Source: Aminobacter niigataensis
GTDB lineage: Bacteria > Pseudomonadota > Alphaproteobacteria > Rhizobiales > Rhizobiaceae
Assembly: GCF_014200015.1 (NCBI RefSeq)
Contig: NZ_JACHOT010000006.1
Coordinates: forward strand, 248,001 to 312,000
Length of the DNA stretch: 64,000 bases
Reading direction: 5' to 3'
Of this stretch, positions 25,276 through 34,591 are shown one piece after another; position 1 is the first letter of the stretch; every line of letters starts with the position of its first letter. The translations under genes and the position numbers were made by a program. The notes below the pieces were generated by a model. The model saw only the letters and a list, made by a program, of their open reading frames with translations. It was not told the DNA's origin and ran no database searches.

Positions 25276-26184
25276 ATGGAAGACTGGAACGAACTCAGGC
25301 TGGTGCTGGCGGTGGCCCGCGCCGGCAGCCTCACTACGGCGGCCGGACTGCTCGGCATCGACCACTCGACGGTGTTTCGCCGGCTCAACGCGCTTGAGCA
25401 GCGGCAGGGAGTGCGCGTGTTCGAGCGCCTGCCTGGCGGTACATATCAACTGACACCGGCAGGCGAACGCATGGCCGCTGCCGCAGAGCGCATGGAAGAT
25501 GAGGCGCTGGCGCTGGCGCGCGACATCGCCGGCGCCGATGGCCGGCTGTCCGGGCGGCTGCGCGTCACCTCATCGGAAACGCTCGCCTATAGCAGGCTGA
25601 CGAAGCATCTGGCCGAGTTCCGCGTCGTCCATCCCGGCATCGTCGTCGAACTGGCCATCGACAACCGCGTGCTCAGCCTGTCGCGCCGGGAAGCAGATGT
25701 CGCGCTGCGGCCGATCCGGCCGAAGGAGGGCGACCTCTGGGGCCGCAAGCTCGCCGGCGTCGCCTGGACGTTCTTTGCCTCGCAAGCCTATCTCGACATC
25801 AACGGCGGCCCGATCGGCGAAGCTGCGGCGCTGGGCGCACATGCATTGATCGGCTGGGAGGAAACCGCGGGCGGCATCATGGCCGCGGACTGGCTGGAAC
25901 AGAACGTCTCGGCGAGCAGCTTCGTCTACCGCACCAACAGCCTGGTCAACCAGTCAGTGGCGGCCAAGGCCGGCATCGGGCTTGCGCTGCTGCCCTGCTA
26001 TCTCTGCGATGGCGAGCCGGGGCTGGTGCGCGCGCTGGCCGAACCGATCGAGGAACTCTCCGGCGAGCTGTGGATCGTCACCCATCAGGATCTGAAGGGC
26101 ACGGCTCGTGTCCGCGCCTTCTTCGACGTCGTCGGCGAAGGGCTGGCGCGCGAGCGCGACCTGTTCGAAGGCCGCGTCGCCTGA
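25276..26184 (+). CDS. LysR-family transcriptional regulator
   Basis: The 302-residue protein begins MEDWNELRLVLAVARAGSLTTAAGLLGIDHSTVFRRLNALEQ, a LysR helix-turn-helix of the group that often lacks the usual SISRQI sequence. The effector domain follows with LRVTSSETLAYSRL. It is divergent from the glutathione transferase-SMR pair across 140 bases and is their likely regulator. Its stop is two bases from that of the convergent ABC-F gene. Confidence 0.8.
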   Translation: MEDWNELRLVLAVARAGSLTTAAGLLGIDHSTVFRRLNALEQRQGVRVFERLPGGTYQLTPAGERMAAAAERMEDEALALARDIAGADGRLSGRLRVTSSETLAYSRLTKHLAEFRVVHPGIVVELAIDNRVLSLSRREADVALRPIRPKEGDLWGRKLAGVAWTFFASQAYLDINGGPIGEAAALGAHALIGWEETAGGIMAADWLEQNVSASSFVYRTNSLVNQSVAAKAGIGLALLPCYLCDGEPGLVRALAEPIEELSGELWIVTHQDLKGTARVRAFFDVVGEGLARERDLFEGRVA

Positions 26185-26186
26185 CG

Positions 26187-27809
26187 TCAGTGCCTCAGGC
26201 CCGGCGCTTCCTGGCCGGTGCGCTCGACATATTCGACATACCCGCCGCCATACTGGTGGACGCCGTCGGGCGTGATCTCCAGCACCCGGTTCGACAGGGC
26301 GGCAAGGAAATGGCGATCGTGCGAAACGAACAGCATGGTGCCTTCGTATTGCGCAAGCGCTGCGATCAGCATCTCCTTGGTGGCGATGTCCAGGTGGTTG
26401 GTCGGCTCGTCGAGCACCAAAAGGTTGGGCGGGTCGAACAGCATGATCGCCATCACCAGGCGCGCCTTTTCGCCACCCGACAGCACCCGGCACTTCTTTT
26501 CGATCTCGTCGCCGGAGAAGCCGAAGCAGCCGGCGAGCGCGCGCAACGGCGCCTGTCCCGCCTGGGGAAAGGTGTATTCCAACTGCTCGAACACGGTGCG
26601 GTCGCCATCAAGCAGGTCCATGGCGTGCTGGGCGAAATACCCCATCTTGACGCTCGGGCCGCGGGCGACCGTGCCGTCGTCGGGCTCGGAGGCACCGGCA
26701 ACCAGCTTCAGCAGTGTCGACTTGCCGGCGCCGTTGATGCCCATGATGCACCAGCGTTCCTTGCGGCGGACCTGGAAGTCCAGGCCTTCATAGATGCTGC
26801 GACTGCCATAACGCTTGTGCACGTTCTTGAGCGTGACCACGTCCTCGCCCGAACGTGGCGCCGGCTGGAACTCGAAGGCCACCGTCTGGCGACGCTTGGG
26901 CGGCTCGACGCGATCGATCTTGTCGAGCTTCTTGACCCGGCTCTGTACCTGGGCTGCGTGGGAGGCGCGCGCCTTGAAGCGCTCGATGAACTTGATCTCC
27001 TTGGCCAGCATCGCCTGCTGGCGCTCGAATTGTGCCTGCTGCTGCTTGTCGGCAAGCTGACGCTGCTGTTCGTAGAATTCGTAGTCGCCGGAATAGGTGG
27101 TCAGCGAGCCGCCGTCGATCTCGATGATCTTGTTGACGATGCGGTTCATGAAGGCGCGGTCGTGCGAGGTCATCAGCAGCGCGCCGTCGTAGCCCTTGAG
27201 GAAGTCCTCCAGCCAGATCAGGCTTTCAAGGTCGAGATGGTTGGACGGTTCGTCGAGCAGCATCACGTCGGGCCGCATCAGCAGGATGCGGGCGAGCGCC
27301 ACGCGCATCTTCCAGCCGCCCGACAGCTTGCCGACGTCGCCGTCCATCATTTCCTGGGTGAAGCTCAGGCCGTCGAGCACCTCGCGGGCACGGCCGTCGA
27401 GCGAATAGCCGTCCAGTTCCTCGTAGCGGGCCTGCACCTCGCCGTAGCGTTCGATGATGGCGTCCATCTCGTCGGCGCGGTCGGGGTCGACCATAGCCGC
27501 CTCGAGCTCGCGCATTTCGGCAGCGACCTCGCTCACCGGCCCGGCACCTTCCATGACCTCGGCGACCGCACTGCGGCCCGCCATTTCGCCGACATCCTGG
27601 TTGAAATAGCCGATGGTGATGCCGCGCTCGGTCGAGACTTGGCCTTCGTCGGGCAGTTCTTCGCCCTTGATCATGCGGAAAAGCGTCGTCTTGCCGGCGC
27701 CGTTGGGGCCGACGAGGCCGATCTTCTCCTGCTTCTGCAGCGTGGCCGAAGCCTCGATGAAAAGCAGCCGGTGGCTGTTCTGCTTGCTGATGTTTTCGAT
27801 GCGGATCAT
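26187..27809 (-). CDS. ABC-F family ATPase (translation factor type)
   Basis: The 540-residue soluble protein has two ABC domains and no membrane segments. Walker A sequences are GPNGAGKTT near residue 35 and GINGAGKST near 340; signatures are LSGGWKMRVALAR and LSGGEKARLVMA; Walker B are VMLLDEPSNHLD and LLVLDEPTNHLD. Between them is the ABC-F linker with QQRQLADKQQQAQFERQQ and charged FIERFKARASHAAQ. Such proteins (EttA, YbiT, Uup and resistance factors) act on ribosomes. ATG 27809 is the conserved family start, though no good Shine-Dalgarno precedes it. The subfamily is not settled, and YbiT-like is my best guess. Confidence 0.85.
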   Translation of the reverse strand: MIRIENISKQNSHRLLFIEASATLQKQEKIGLVGPNGAGKTTLFRMIKGEELPDEGQVSTERGITIGYFNQDVGEMAGRSAVAEVMEGAGPVSEVAAEMRELEAAMVDPDRADEMDAIIERYGEVQARYEELDGYSLDGRAREVLDGLSFTQEMMDGDVGKLSGGWKMRVALARILLMRPDVMLLDEPSNHLDLESLIWLEDFLKGYDGALLMTSHDRAFMNRIVNKIIEIDGGSLTTYSGDYEFYEQQRQLADKQQQAQFERQQAMLAKEIKFIERFKARASHAAQVQSRVKKLDKIDRVEPPKRRQTVAFEFQPAPRSGEDVVTLKNVHKRYGSRSIYEGLDFQVRRKERWCIMGINGAGKSTLLKLVAGASEPDDGTVARGPSVKMGYFAQHAMDLLDGDRTVFEQLEYTFPQAGQAPLRALAGCFGFSGDEIEKKCRVLSGGEKARLVMAIMLFDPPNLLVLDEPTNHLDIATKEMLIAALAQYEGTMLFVSHDRHFLAALSNRVLEITPDGVHQYGGGYVEYVERTGQEAPGLRH

Positions 27810-27993
27810 GGAAACCAAGGCCTGGGAGGGGGAGTTGCGGCGGCTTATGGCACGCGCGCGCGCCGAGCGCGAGTGGTCTCGTGCGGGCATAGCAGCGCAT
27901 GGGAAAATGGGCCGTCGGTCACGGCGGCTTGCCCGCGGGCCGTCGGACCCAATACTGTGCCTCCGAGATGTACAGGCAAGGGAGAGGCAGCGC

Positions 27994-28377
27994 ATGTTGT
28001 ACGCAATCCTGGCATATCACGCCGAGGGCGTGGTCGAATCCTGGTCCGAGGAGGAGGATGCGGCCCTGATGAAGGACCTGCTCGAGGTCAACGACCGCCT
28101 CGTCCGCGAGAAGCATCTGGGCCCGGCGGCGCGCCTGGGGCCGACGGAGAGCGCGGTGACGCTGAGGGGCAGAGGGCTTGGCCTCGTCACCGACGGTCCC
28201 TTTGCCGAGACCAAGGAGCATTTGCTCGGCTTCTACGTCGTGGACTATCCGACGATGGACGCGGCGGTTGCGGCAGCGCGCGAGCTCCGCTCCGCCAACC
28301 CGACCGCCGTATACGAAATCCGGCCGATTTCACTCTACATCCCCGGCACCCCGATAGAGACACGGGAAGAACACTAG
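27994..28377 (+). CDS. YCII-related (DGPF-domain) protein
   Basis: The 127-residue protein begins MLYAILAYHAEGVVESWS and contains GLVTDGPFAETKEHLLGFYVVD, the DGPF motif of YCII-related proteins with a ferredoxin-like fold. Their biochemical role is unclear, and many lie next to ECF sigma factors, which is not the case here. ATG 27994 follows GGGAGAGG. It is divergent from the ABC-F gene across 184 bases that include a short alternating CG tract. Confidence 0.78.
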   Translation: MLYAILAYHAEGVVESWSEEEDAALMKDLLEVNDRLVREKHLGPAARLGPTESAVTLRGRGLGLVTDGPFAETKEHLLGFYVVDYPTMDAAVAAARELRSANPTAVYEIRPISLYIPGTPIETREEH

Positions 28378-28479
28378 GGCCCCTTTGGACTTGCCGTGCT
28401 TCCCACTGGCATTGTGCCATCCAGCGGCGTGGGTTAGCCTCGGCTGAAGCCGACAGTCGGTCCCTCACCGTCCAGCACC

Positions 28480-29271
28480 ATGGAAATCCTCTACGGGTTC
28501 GGGTTCCTGATACTGTTCATCGTCGCCGCCATTTGCGGGGTGGCGCTGCGCGTGCGCTTGCATGAAGACCACCTGTCGCAAGGCAACATGGATGCACTGC
28601 GGCTGGTGACGGGACTTCTCGTCACCTTTGCCGCACTGGTTCTCAGCCTGCAGCTGTCGACGGGGAAGCAGGCTTTCGACGCCGCCAACAAGGACCGTTC
28701 GCTCTATGCCGCAAGACTGGCCCGGCTCGACCAGTGCCTGCGCAATTTCGGCACCGAGTTGGAGCCAGCAAGGCGGATCCTTCGCCAATACACCGCCGCC
28801 GTCATAGCCAGCACCTGGACGAGCGAGCCCGCGCCTGTCGTCGACGGCATGCCTGATATCAGCAAGATCGCCGCAAGCGGCGAAGACCAGGGCCTGAAGG
28901 CGCTCATCAACGAGGTTGGATTGATGGTGGACGGGCTGGCGCCATCGGATGCCTTCCACGTCAACATGGCTGCCAGGTGCCGCAGCGATTACACCCTGGT
29001 GCAGGAGAGCCGCTGGGCGGTCATCGAGGATGCCAACGGCGTCTCCCGCGGTTCGTTCAGCCGTATCGTCAGCGTCTGGCTGGCGCTGGTATTCCTGAGC
29101 TTCGGGTTGCAGATTCCGCGCAAGATGCTGGGCGCCGTCGTGCTAACCATCGGCGTGGTGGCCGTCGCCAGCGTCATGTTCGTCATCATCGACCTGCACA
29201 TCCCCTATGGCGGCATGTTCGGCATCACCAGCTCTGCGATGCGCGAGGCCCTGGCCGACATGACGAGATAG
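28480..29271 (+). CDS. DUF4239-like membrane protein
   Basis: The 263-residue protein has hydrophobic segments near residues 3-25, 42-62, 200-220 and 225-245, and a soluble central part with R and D/N-rich helices (DAANKDRSLYAARLARLDQ). This resembles the DUF4239/bestrophin-like group of unknown function, with two helices on each side of a cytoplasmic or periplasmic domain. No clear Shine-Dalgarno was found before ATG 28480. It stands alone, convergent with the LysR gene that follows. Confidence 0.6.
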   Translation: MEILYGFGFLILFIVAAICGVALRVRLHEDHLSQGNMDALRLVTGLLVTFAALVLSLQLSTGKQAFDAANKDRSLYAARLARLDQCLRNFGTELEPARRILRQYTAAVIASTWTSEPAPVVDGMPDISKIAASGEDQGLKALINEVGLMVDGLAPSDAFHVNMAARCRSDYTLVQESRWAVIEDANGVSRGSFSRIVSVWLALVFLSFGLQIPRKMLGAVVLTIGVVAVASVMFVIIDLHIPYGGMFGITSSAMREALADMTR

Positions 29272-29288
29272 TCAGGACTGCCAGCCCG

Positions 29289-30158
29289 TCAACCCGCAGC
29301 CATCGACCGGGCGATGTCGAGGAACACGCGCACCAGCTTGCCGCCGCTGCGCTCCTTGAGGCAGATCAGCGCCTCGTCCATCAGCATTTCGGGTGCGTCG
29401 ATGGGGATCTGCACCAGCCGCGCGTCCTGGCCGAACTCGGCCGCCGAGACAAAGCCTATGCCGGCGCCTGACGCCACGATCTCGCGCACCGCCTCGCGCC
29501 CCTCCGCCTCGATCGCCGGCTTGAATTCGAAGCCTTCTTTGGCGGCTAGGTCTTCCAGCTTGGCCCTGGTCTTCGAGCCACGCTCGCGCATGACCAGCGG
29601 CAGCAGCGACAGTTCATGCAGCGACAGCGACTTGGCCACCGCCAGCGGGTGGTCCGTCGAGACGAACGCCACGATCGGCGTCGAGTTGAGATTGACCACC
29701 TCGAAATCGCGCCCGGTCGGGATTTCGCCGAGCACGCCGATGTCGGCCTCGTAGCTGTAGAGGCTGGAGATGACAGTCTCGGTATTGCCGGCACGAACCG
29801 AAACCTGGATGCCGGGATATTTCTGCCGGAACTGGCCGAGGATGTGCAGCAGGTGATGGGCGGCGTCGGCGACGATGCGCAATGTGCCCGAACGCAGCGC
29901 GCGCGATTCCGACAGCAGTTCCAGCGCCTGCTGCTCGGTGTCGAACATCCGTCGCGTGATCTCGAGCAGTTGCTGGCCTGCAGCCGTCGGCGTCACCTGC
30001 TTCTTATGGCGGTTGAAGAGCAAAACATCGTATTCTTCCTCGAGCTTGCGCACCTGGTCGGAGATCGCCGGCTGGGTAAGAAACAGCGTCTCGGCAGCGC
30101 GCGAAAAGCCGCCGCAAATCGCGACATAGTGGAATGCTCGAAGCTGTACGTAGCGCAT
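29289..30158 (-). CDS. LysR-family regulator of the 2-aminoethylphosphonate island
   Basis: The 289-residue protein has the LysR helix-turn-helix MRYVQLRAFHYVAICGGFSRAAETLFLTQPAISDQVRKLEEEY and a CysB/LysR-type effector domain with LRIVADAAHHLLHIL and EIVASGAGIGFV. It is divergent from the Na/Pi transporter and precedes the phn genes. LysR regulators commonly control phnW in rhizobia and pseudomonads, with the phosphonate itself as inducer, so the same role is inferred here. Confidence 0.8.
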   Translation of the reverse strand: MRYVQLRAFHYVAICGGFSRAAETLFLTQPAISDQVRKLEEEYDVLLFNRHKKQVTPTAAGQQLLEITRRMFDTEQQALELLSESRALRSGTLRIVADAAHHLLHILGQFRQKYPGIQVSVRAGNTETVISSLYSYEADIGVLGEIPTGRDFEVVNLNSTPIVAFVSTDHPLAVAKSLSLHELSLLPLVMRERGSKTRAKLEDLAAKEGFEFKPAIEAEGREAVREIVASGAGIGFVSAAEFGQDARLVQIPIDAPEMLMDEALICLKERSGGKLVRVFLDIARSMAAG

Positions 30159-30299
30159 ACTCGTTTCCTGACGTCAGGGCAGAATAGCAATAAACTCAGC
30201 CAATACAAATATCAAAACTAACGATTTGATTTATGTTCACAACGGCCGAGGATAGGGCAAGCGCCACAGCTGCGCGCTTGCAATCGGAGGCTCGCGGCC
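30159..30299. promoter_or_regulatory. Divergent LysR / Na-Pi transporter promoter region
   Basis: The 141 bases include an AT-rich patch around 30185-30240 with AATACAAATATC and TAACGATTTGATTTA. Parts of it (AATACAAA, TAACGATTT) recur upstream of phnW near 32005-32025, as expected if the LysR protein binds both regions. Confidence 0.45.
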
Positions 30300-31967
30300 A
30301 TGCATTTCATGTTCATCCTGCTGCAACTGGCAGGCGCCATCATGCTGCTTTTATGGGCCGTGCGCATGGTGCGCACCGGCGTCGAGCGCGCGCATGGCGC
30401 GCTGCTGCGTGAGGCGCTGCGCGGTGCGACCAGGGGGCGGGTGCGGGCAGCAACCGCAGGCACCGTGCTCGCCGTCATGCTGCAGAGCGCCACCGCCGTG
30501 GCAGTGCTCGCCTCAGGCTTTGCTGCGACCGGCGTGATGACCGTCTCTGGCGGGCTCGCGGTGATGCTCGGTGCCGACGTCGGCTCGGCGCTGGTGGTCC
30601 AGGCGCTGTCCTTCGATCTCAGTTGGCTGGTGCCGCTGCTGCTTTTTGCCGGCGCAACGCTGTTCCTCAAGGTCGAGGCGCGCATCGTCAAGCAGACCGG
30701 CCGCACCCTGCTCGGCATCGCTTTCATCCTGATCTCGCTGCGCATGGTCGGCGAGGCGACGGCGCCAATGCGCCATAGTGCGCTTCTGCCGATGGCCGTC
30801 GATTACCTGCGCAGCGATCCCGTCACTGCCTTTGCCGCCGCCGCCCTGTTCACCTGGCTGGTCCATTCCAGCGTCGCTTCGGTGCTGCTGTTCATGTCGA
30901 TGGCGGCGCAAGGCGTGCTGCCGGCCGAGGTGGCGCTGCCGATGATCCTCGGCGTCAATCTTGGCGCCGGCCTCGTCGCCGTCGGGCTGACGCGCGGCCA
31001 GGCCATCGATGCCAGGCGCATCCCGGTCGGCAACCTGATCTTCCGGGCCGCAGCCGCAGTCTCGATCCTGGTTGCCCTGCAACTGGTGGAACTGCCGATG
31101 GCCTGGTTCGGCGAAAGCGCCGCGCGCCAGGTGGTCAACATGCACCTCGCCTTCAACCTTGCTCTGCTGGTCCTGTGCCTGCCCTTCACCGGCCCGATGG
31201 AACGGTTGGTCCGGCTCATCCTGCCGGACGCGCCAGCCGGGCAGGAAAGCTTCGACCTGATGTCTCGCCGTACAAGTGCGCTCGACAGGACAGTCATCAA
31301 GATGCCGAGCGTGGCTCTCGCCTGTGCCACGCGCGAGGTGCTGCGCATGGCCGAGGTGGTGGAGATCATGCTGCGCCCGGTGATGGATCTTTTCGAATCC
31401 GGCGACCGGGCGCGTGTCGACCAGGTGCGCAAGCTCGACGACGAGGTCAACCGCGCCCACACCGACATCAAGCTCTACATTGCCGAGGTCAACCGCGGGA
31501 CGATGACCCAGGACGAGGCGCGGCGCGGCATCGAGCTCACCGACCTTGCCATCAATCTCGAGCATGCCGGCGACATCATCGCCAAGAGCCTGCTCGTGCT
31601 GGCCGAGGAGAAGAGCGACAAGAGGCTGAGCTTTTCCCGGGAGGGGTGGTCGGAGCTGACCGCGCTGCATGACCGGGTGCTGGCAAACATGCAGATCGCC
31701 ATGAACGTGCTGGTATCCGGCGATCTCGAGGCGGCGCGCCAGCTGGTGGTCGAGAAGGAGCGCATGCGCAGGCTCGAACGCGACAGCCACGAACGCCATC
31801 TCAAGCGCCTGCAGTCGGGCACGCCGCAAAGCATCGAGACCAGCGACATCCATCTCGAGGCGGTGAGGGCGCTGAAGGAGTTCAATTCTCTGCTGGTGTC
31901 GGTCGCCTATCCGATCCTAACCCAGAGTGGCGACCTGCTGGAAAGCAGGCTTGCCAGGACCGCCTGA
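30300..31967 (+). CDS. Na/Pi-cotransporter family protein with C-terminal PhoU-like domain
   Basis: The 555-residue protein has an N-terminal transport part of about 300 residues with two inverted repeats, each carrying the family loop: QSATA at 62-66 and HSSVASVLLF near 182-192. A C-terminal PhoU-like helical domain covers about 330-550 (LRMAEVVEIMLRPVMDLFESG, NLEHAGDIIAKSLL). Members move inorganic phosphate with sodium; in bacteria of this type phosphate export or uptake is suggested. Between the LysR gene and phnW it most likely handles phosphate released by PhnA. Confidence 0.82.
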   Translation: MHFMFILLQLAGAIMLLLWAVRMVRTGVERAHGALLREALRGATRGRVRAATAGTVLAVMLQSATAVAVLASGFAATGVMTVSGGLAVMLGADVGSALVVQALSFDLSWLVPLLLFAGATLFLKVEARIVKQTGRTLLGIAFILISLRMVGEATAPMRHSALLPMAVDYLRSDPVTAFAAAALFTWLVHSSVASVLLFMSMAAQGVLPAEVALPMILGVNLGAGLVAVGLTRGQAIDARRIPVGNLIFRAAAAVSILVALQLVELPMAWFGESAARQVVNMHLAFNLALLVLCLPFTGPMERLVRLILPDAPAGQESFDLMSRRTSALDRTVIKMPSVALACATREVLRMAEVVEIMLRPVMDLFESGDRARVDQVRKLDDEVNRAHTDIKLYIAEVNRGTMTQDEARRGIELTDLAINLEHAGDIIAKSLLVLAEEKSDKRLSFSREGWSELTALHDRVLANMQIAMNVLVSGDLEAARQLVVEKERMRRLERDSHERHLKRLQSGTPQSIETSDIHLEAVRALKEFNSLLVSVAYPILTQSGDLLESRLARTA

Positions 31968-32087
31968 CGGTTGTCGATTATCATCGTTTCAGCTTATCGA
32001 AGAATACAAAATAACGATTTTACATATGGATCGAAGAGACCCAAGGTGAGGTCGAACCAAATATCTGAAGACGGCGAGGAGAAAGAA
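31968..32087 (+). promoter_or_regulatory. Promoter region of phnW
   Basis: This AT-rich stretch contains ATTATCATCGTTTCAG and AATACAAAATAACGATTTTAC at about 32003-32023, related to the sequence near 30200-30230 and to a GATTTTACTTA stretch near 37143. GAGGAGAAAG just before 32088 is the ribosome site. Confidence 0.45.
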
Positions 32088-33290
32088 ATGCTGTCCGAAC
32101 ACAAGCTTGCAGCCGCAGCCCCCTTCCCTGCCCCGGCGCTGGGCGAGCCCTATTTGCTGACCCCCGGTCCGCTGACGACCTCCTACGCCGTCAAGCAGGC
32201 AATGTTGCGCGACTGGGGCTCGTGGGACGGCGACTTCAGGGCGATGACGGCCGAGATGCGCCTGCGGCTTCTTGCCATGCTCGGCGACGGAAACGGCGAA
32301 TTCGACTGCGTGCCGATGCAGGGCAGCGGCAGCTTCTCCGTCGAGGCAATGCTCGGCTCCTTCGTGCCGCGGGATGGCAAGGCGCTGGTTCTGGTCAACG
32401 GCGCCTACGGCCAGCGCATCGTCCAGACGCTCGGCTATCTCGGCCGCGACCACGTCTCCATCGACAAGGGCGACTACATGCCGCCGCGTGGCGACGAGGT
32501 TGCCGCAGCGCTCGACGCCGATCCGGCCATCAGCCACGTCATCCTGGTCCACTGCGAGACCAGTTCAGGTATCCTCAATCCGGTCGCCGAAATCTCCGAA
32601 ACCGTCTACGCCAAGGGCCGCAAGTTCCTCGTCGACTCGATGAGCGCGTTTGGCGCGATCCCGCTCAACGTCAGCGAGATCCGCTACGAGGCGATGGTGT
32701 CTTCGGCCAACAAATGCATCGAAGGCGTGCCCGGCTTCGGCTTCATCATCGCCCGCAAGAGCGAGCTTGAAGCCGCCAAGGGCCGCAGCCACTCGCTCAG
32801 CCTCGACGTGCACGCCCAGTGGGCGCACATGAACAAGACCGGCCAGTGGCGCTACACGCCGCCGACGCATGTGGTCGCCGCTTTCCTCGAGGCGCTGCGC
32901 CAGCACGAGGCCGAAGGCGGCGTCGCCGGTCGCGGCGCCCGCTATATCAGAAACCGCGACGTCATGGTTTCAGGCATGCGCGAGCTCGGCTTCGAGACGC
33001 TGCTCAAGGACCGCTGGCTATCGCCGATCATCGTCACATTCTTCAACCCGGCCCATCCGGACTTCGCCTTCGACCGCTTCTACGAACTGATGAAGGAAAA
33101 GGGCTTCATCATCTATCCGGGCAAGCTGACCGTTGTGGACAGCTTCCGCGTCGGCTGCATCGGGCGGATGGACGAACACGTCATGCGCAAGGTGGTGGAA
33201 GCCGCCGGACAGTCGCTGCACGAAATGGGCGTCGACACCGCGGCTCCCCCGGCCGCCGCAATTGCCGAGCGCGCCAAGCTCGCCGCCTGA
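32088..33290 (+). CDS. phnW: 2-aminoethylphosphonate:pyruvate transaminase
   Basis: The 400-residue protein is a class V aminotransferase of the PhnW type: LLTPGPLTTSYAVKQAML at 23-40, the glycine-rich QGSGSFSVEAML, VDSMSAFGAIPL, and the PLP lysine K209 in SSANKCIEGVPG. It converts 2-aminoethylphosphonate and pyruvate to phosphonoacetaldehyde and alanine. ATG 32088 follows GAGGAGAAAG. It heads a phnW-phnA-phnY operon identical in order to the characterised Sinorhizobium meliloti route. The C-terminal Ala/Pro-rich tail (about 20 residues) is slightly longer than usual. Confidence 0.93.
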   Translation: MLSEHKLAAAAPFPAPALGEPYLLTPGPLTTSYAVKQAMLRDWGSWDGDFRAMTAEMRLRLLAMLGDGNGEFDCVPMQGSGSFSVEAMLGSFVPRDGKALVLVNGAYGQRIVQTLGYLGRDHVSIDKGDYMPPRGDEVAAALDADPAISHVILVHCETSSGILNPVAEISETVYAKGRKFLVDSMSAFGAIPLNVSEIRYEAMVSSANKCIEGVPGFGFIIARKSELEAAKGRSHSLSLDVHAQWAHMNKTGQWRYTPPTHVVAAFLEALRQHEAEGGVAGRGARYIRNRDVMVSGMRELGFETLLKDRWLSPIIVTFFNPAHPDFAFDRFYELMKEKGFIIYPGKLTVVDSFRVGCIGRMDEHVMRKVVEAAGQSLHEMGVDTAAPPAAAIAERAKLAA

Positions 33291-33321
33291 TAACAAGAAG
33301 ATTACAAAGGACCCTCCCCCC

Positions 33322-34578
33322 ATGAACAAGATGACCACGATCAACGTCAGCGCCAACGGCCGCAACTACGAATGGCCGCGCGTGCCGGCGATTGCCATCT
33401 GCCTCGACGGCTGCGAGCCGGCCTATCTCGACGAGGCGGTCAAGGCCGGCCTGATGCCCTCGCTCGAAAGGATCCGCGCCAAGGGCACCGAGCGCACCGC
33501 CCACAGCGTCATCCCGAGCTTCACCAACCCCAACAATCTGTCGATCGCCACCGGCCGTCCGCCGGCTGTGCATGGTATCTGCGGCAACTATCTCTACGAG
33601 CGAGAGACCGGCAAGGAAGTGATGATGAACGACCCGCGCTTCTTGCGCGCGCCGACCGTCTTTCAGGCCTTCTACGATGCCGGTGCGCGGGTTGCCGTCG
33701 TCACCGCCAAGGACAAGCTGCGCGCCCTGCTCGGCAGCGGCCTGAAGTTCGACGACGGCCGCGCCATCTGCTTCTCGTCGGAAAAATCCGACGTCTCGAC
33801 CAAGGCAGAGCACGGCATCGACAATGCTTCGGCCTGGCTCGGCAAGCCGGTGCCGGAAGTCTATTCGGCCGAGCTGTCGGAGTTCGTCTTCGCCGCCGGC
33901 GTCAAGCTGCTCAAGGAATTCAAGCCTGACGTGATGTACCTGACCACCACCGACTACGTGCAGCACAAATACGCGCCCGGCGTGCCGCAGGCGAACGCCT
34001 TCTACGAGATGTTCGACAAGTATCTCGGCGAGCTCGACGCGCTCGGCGCCGCCATCGTGATCACCGCCGACCACGGTATGAAGCCCAAGCACAAGGCCGA
34101 CGGCACCCCTGACGTTGTCTATGTCCAGGACCTGCTGGACGAATGGCTGGGCAAGGATGCCGCGCGCGTCATCCTGCCGATCACCGATCCTTATGTCGTC
34201 CACCACGGCGCGCTCGGCTCGTTCGCCACCGCCTACTTGCCCGAGGGTGCCGACCAGGCCGGCATCATGAAGCGCCTGGCCGCCATCGAAGGCATCGACG
34301 TGGTGATCGACAACGCCACGGCCTGCGAACGCTTCGAGCTGCCTTCGGACCGCATCGGCGACATCGTGCTGGTGTCCACCGAGAATAAGACCATCGGCAC
34401 CAGCGAACATCGCCACGATCTCGCCGCCCTCAACGAGCCGCTGCGCTCGCATGGCGGCCTGACCGAACAGGCTGTACCCTTTATCGTCAACCGCAAGCTG
34501 CCGACGCTCCCCAACGAGCCGGTTCTGCGCAACTTCGATGCGTTCCACTATGCCGCCATGGCGGCGGCGCTGGCGTGA
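33322..34578 (+). CDS. phnA: Phosphonoacetate hydrolase
   Basis: The 418-residue protein belongs to the alkaline phosphatase superfamily. Residue D29 in CLDGCEP is a zinc ligand, and T68 in IPSFTNPNN matches the catalytic threonine of the S. meliloti enzyme. Later blocks [13 protein letters not shown] and [13 protein letters not shown] give further metal ligands, and [11 protein letters not shown] is the final histidine block. It hydrolyses phosphonoacetate to acetate and phosphate. The gap to phnW is 31 bases. It is unrelated to the E. coli gene also called phnA. Confidence 0.93.
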   Translation: MNKMTTINVSANGRNYEWPRVPAIAICLDGCEPAYLDEAVKAGLMPSLERIRAKGTERTAHSVIPSFTNPNNLSIATGRPPAVHGICGNYLYERETGKEVMMNDPRFLRAPTVFQAFYDAGARVAVVTAKDKLRALLGSGLKFDDGRAICFSSEKSDVSTKAEHGIDNASAWLGKPVPEVYSAELSEFVFAAGVKLLKEFKPDVMYLTTTDYVQHKYAPGVPQANAFYEMFDKYLGELDALGAAIVITADHGMKPKHKADGTPDVVYVQDLLDEWLGKDAARVILPITDPYVVHHGALGSFATAYLPEGADQAGIMKRLAAIEGIDVVIDNATACERFELPSDRIGDIVLVSTENKTIGTSEHRHDLAALNEPLRSHGGLTEQAVPFIVNRKLPTLPNEPVLRNFDAFHYAAMAAALA

Positions 34579-34591
34579 GGGAGGACCTGTG

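Noticed and set aside
27848-27862. Alternating CG tract as a possible Z-DNA or regulatory element
   Set aside because: It is short and expected by chance in such GC-rich DNA; nothing else around it supports a function.
26070-28565. 831-residue plus-strand frame opposite the ABC-F gene
   Set aside because: It spans several real genes on both strands and contains no domain; the ABC-F motifs on the minus strand explain the region.
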